Positions 63,190 through 64,000 of a stretch of 64,000 nt of DNA are shown in pieces. Every line of letters starts with the position of its first letter. Position 1 is the first letter of the stretch. The position numbers were made by a program, and so were the translations under genes. Under the pieces are notes generated by a model. It was not told the DNA's origin and did no database searches. It saw nothing but the letters and a program-made list of their open reading frames with translations. Origin of the DNA: Iris pallida (taxonomy: Eukaryota; Streptophyta; Magnoliopsida; Asparagales; Iridaceae); contig JANAVB010004000.1 in NCBI GenBank assembly GCA_029216955.1, positions 4,884,765 through 4,948,764 on the forward strand, given 5' to 3'.

Positions 63190-64000
63190 TCACGAGTCAA
63201 ACAAGTCGGGATATCGCGATCGGATATCATCCTCACGCTCCTACGTTGACTCCCTCAAAGAGTGATGACCCCAAGCAACTCGGACTAACTTGATAGTCTT
63301 ATTCTTGAGGATCTTCTCTCTCCGGTCTAATATAGACACGGGCCTCTCCTCATACGAAAGGTTGGTACCAACAACCAATTCCGAATGATCCAGGATGTGG
63401 CTCGAGTCCGGGATATACCGTCGTAATTGGGATATATGGAACACGTCATGGACCTCGCTTAGCGACGGTGGAAGAGCGAGACGATAGGATACATCTCCTA
63501 CTCGCTCCAGAATGTCAAATGGTCCTATATACCTAGGACTAAGCTTGCCCCGTACGTCGAAACGAATAACGCCACGGTTAGGCAAAATCCTCAGGAATAC
63601 ATGATCGCCGACCGAAAACTCGAGAGGGCGCCGATGAGAATCGGCCCAATGGCGCTGGCGATCTTGGGCAACTCGAAGATGATCTCGGACTCTCCTGACC
63701 ACCTCAACTGTCTGGGCAATCATTTCTGGACCGAGCATCTGTCTCTCTCCAACATCATCCCAGGCTAGCGGGGATCTGCACTTCCTACCATACAGTGCCT
63801 CGAACGGTGCCATCTGGATACTGGCCTAGAAACTGTTATTGTACAAAAATTCCACCAGGTGCAAGTGATCTTTCCATAAACCACCAAAGTCAAGTGTGCA
63901 AGACCGCAGCATGTCTTCAAGAGTCTGGATCGTGCGCTCCGACTGACCATCTGTCTGCGGGTGATATGCTAAACTGAACTGGAGATGAGTTCCCAAGCTC
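63190..64000 (-). pseudogene. Tekay-like integrase C-terminal half and pol end, 5' part outside the window
   Basis: From the window edge: SLAYHPQTDGQSERTIQTLE, the segment with the third catalytic acid, then LRSCTLDFGGLWKDHL. A TAG (63826-63828) follows where Gln is expected. Then come MAPFEALYGRKCRSPLAWDD, FSVGDHVFLRILPNRGVIRF, the GKLSPRYIGPFDILERVG-SY motif and VFHISQLRRYI. The chromodomain-like end is RPVSILDRREKILKNKTIKL, then VRVAWGHHSLREST. A TAG (63241-63243) replaces the usual Trp; the last codons (EREDDIRSRYPDLFDS) follow in frame to the TGA at 63190-63192. Only two stops, so relatively young. The chromodomain-like part is thought to steer integration. Confidence 0.88.

Overview
The window is a repeat-dominated piece of a flowering-plant nuclear genome, probably a eudicot. 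The evidence is one multi-exon plant bHLH transcription-factor gene with GT-AG introns, several Ty3 LTR retrotransposons (Tat/Ogre-like and chromovirus/Tekay-like), a decayed Ty1/copia element, CACTA termini and small Mutator-type MITEs. Nothing in it looks bacterial or organellar.

From 1 to about 46.4 kb is one nest of LTR retrotransposons that can be unpacked by hand. The oldest layer is a chromovirus-type element on the minus strand ('element H', host). Its pieces lie at 3315-3600 (integrase start), 19726-21983 (RNase H, RT, protease, gag zinc knuckle) and 46200-46383 (gag). Its reading frame resumes across two later insertions once each target-site duplication (TSD) is discounted. Inserted into H are: Tat element A (minus, 1-3314, only the 5' LTR and the start of the first ORF in the window); a Tekay-like element T (plus, 3601-19725, TSD TTAGA); and Tat element B (plus, 21984-46199, TSD CATAC). 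T's 3' LTR was split by a non-coding LTR element N (minus, 10595-17139, TSD TAATG). B's gag was split by Tat element C (minus, 25449-39081, TSD AATGC). By eye the LTR pairs diverge more in B (roughly 9% in the stretch compared) than in C (roughly 3%), as the nesting requires.

From 46.4 to 50 kb is a decayed copia element (minus). From 50 to 56.4 kb are AT microsatellites with tRNA-like modules, decayed LTR fragments, two nested 9-bp-TSD MITEs of one family and a 2-kb terminal-inverted-repeat element. The only host gene, a 7-exon bHLH factor of the BEE/HBI1/CIB type, lies at 56695-58498 with its own TATA box and CT-rich promoter. Downstream are two CACTA left ends (59196 and 59666) and, from 60337 to the window end, the 3' LTR and the end of pol of another Tekay-like element (minus).

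The most interesting signal is in the three Tat families. Each carries its own short motif: GCCGCAT in A, GGCGCAA/TTGCGCC in B, CACGC(T/A)GA in C. The motif is dispersed through the LTR and is also embedded as coding repeats in the first ORF; in B and C it recurs near an antisense gene. That first ORF starts on top of the tRNA primer-binding site. B and C, though clearly different families, share two in-frame stop codons at identical places: a UAA inside gag and a UAG between protease and RT. C also has three antisense transcription units on the opposite strand, two with clear TATA boxes about 45-50 bp before the start and one with a GT-AG intron; one of them has a homologue in B. Together this looks like an element-specific recognition or regulatory module that changes as families diverge.
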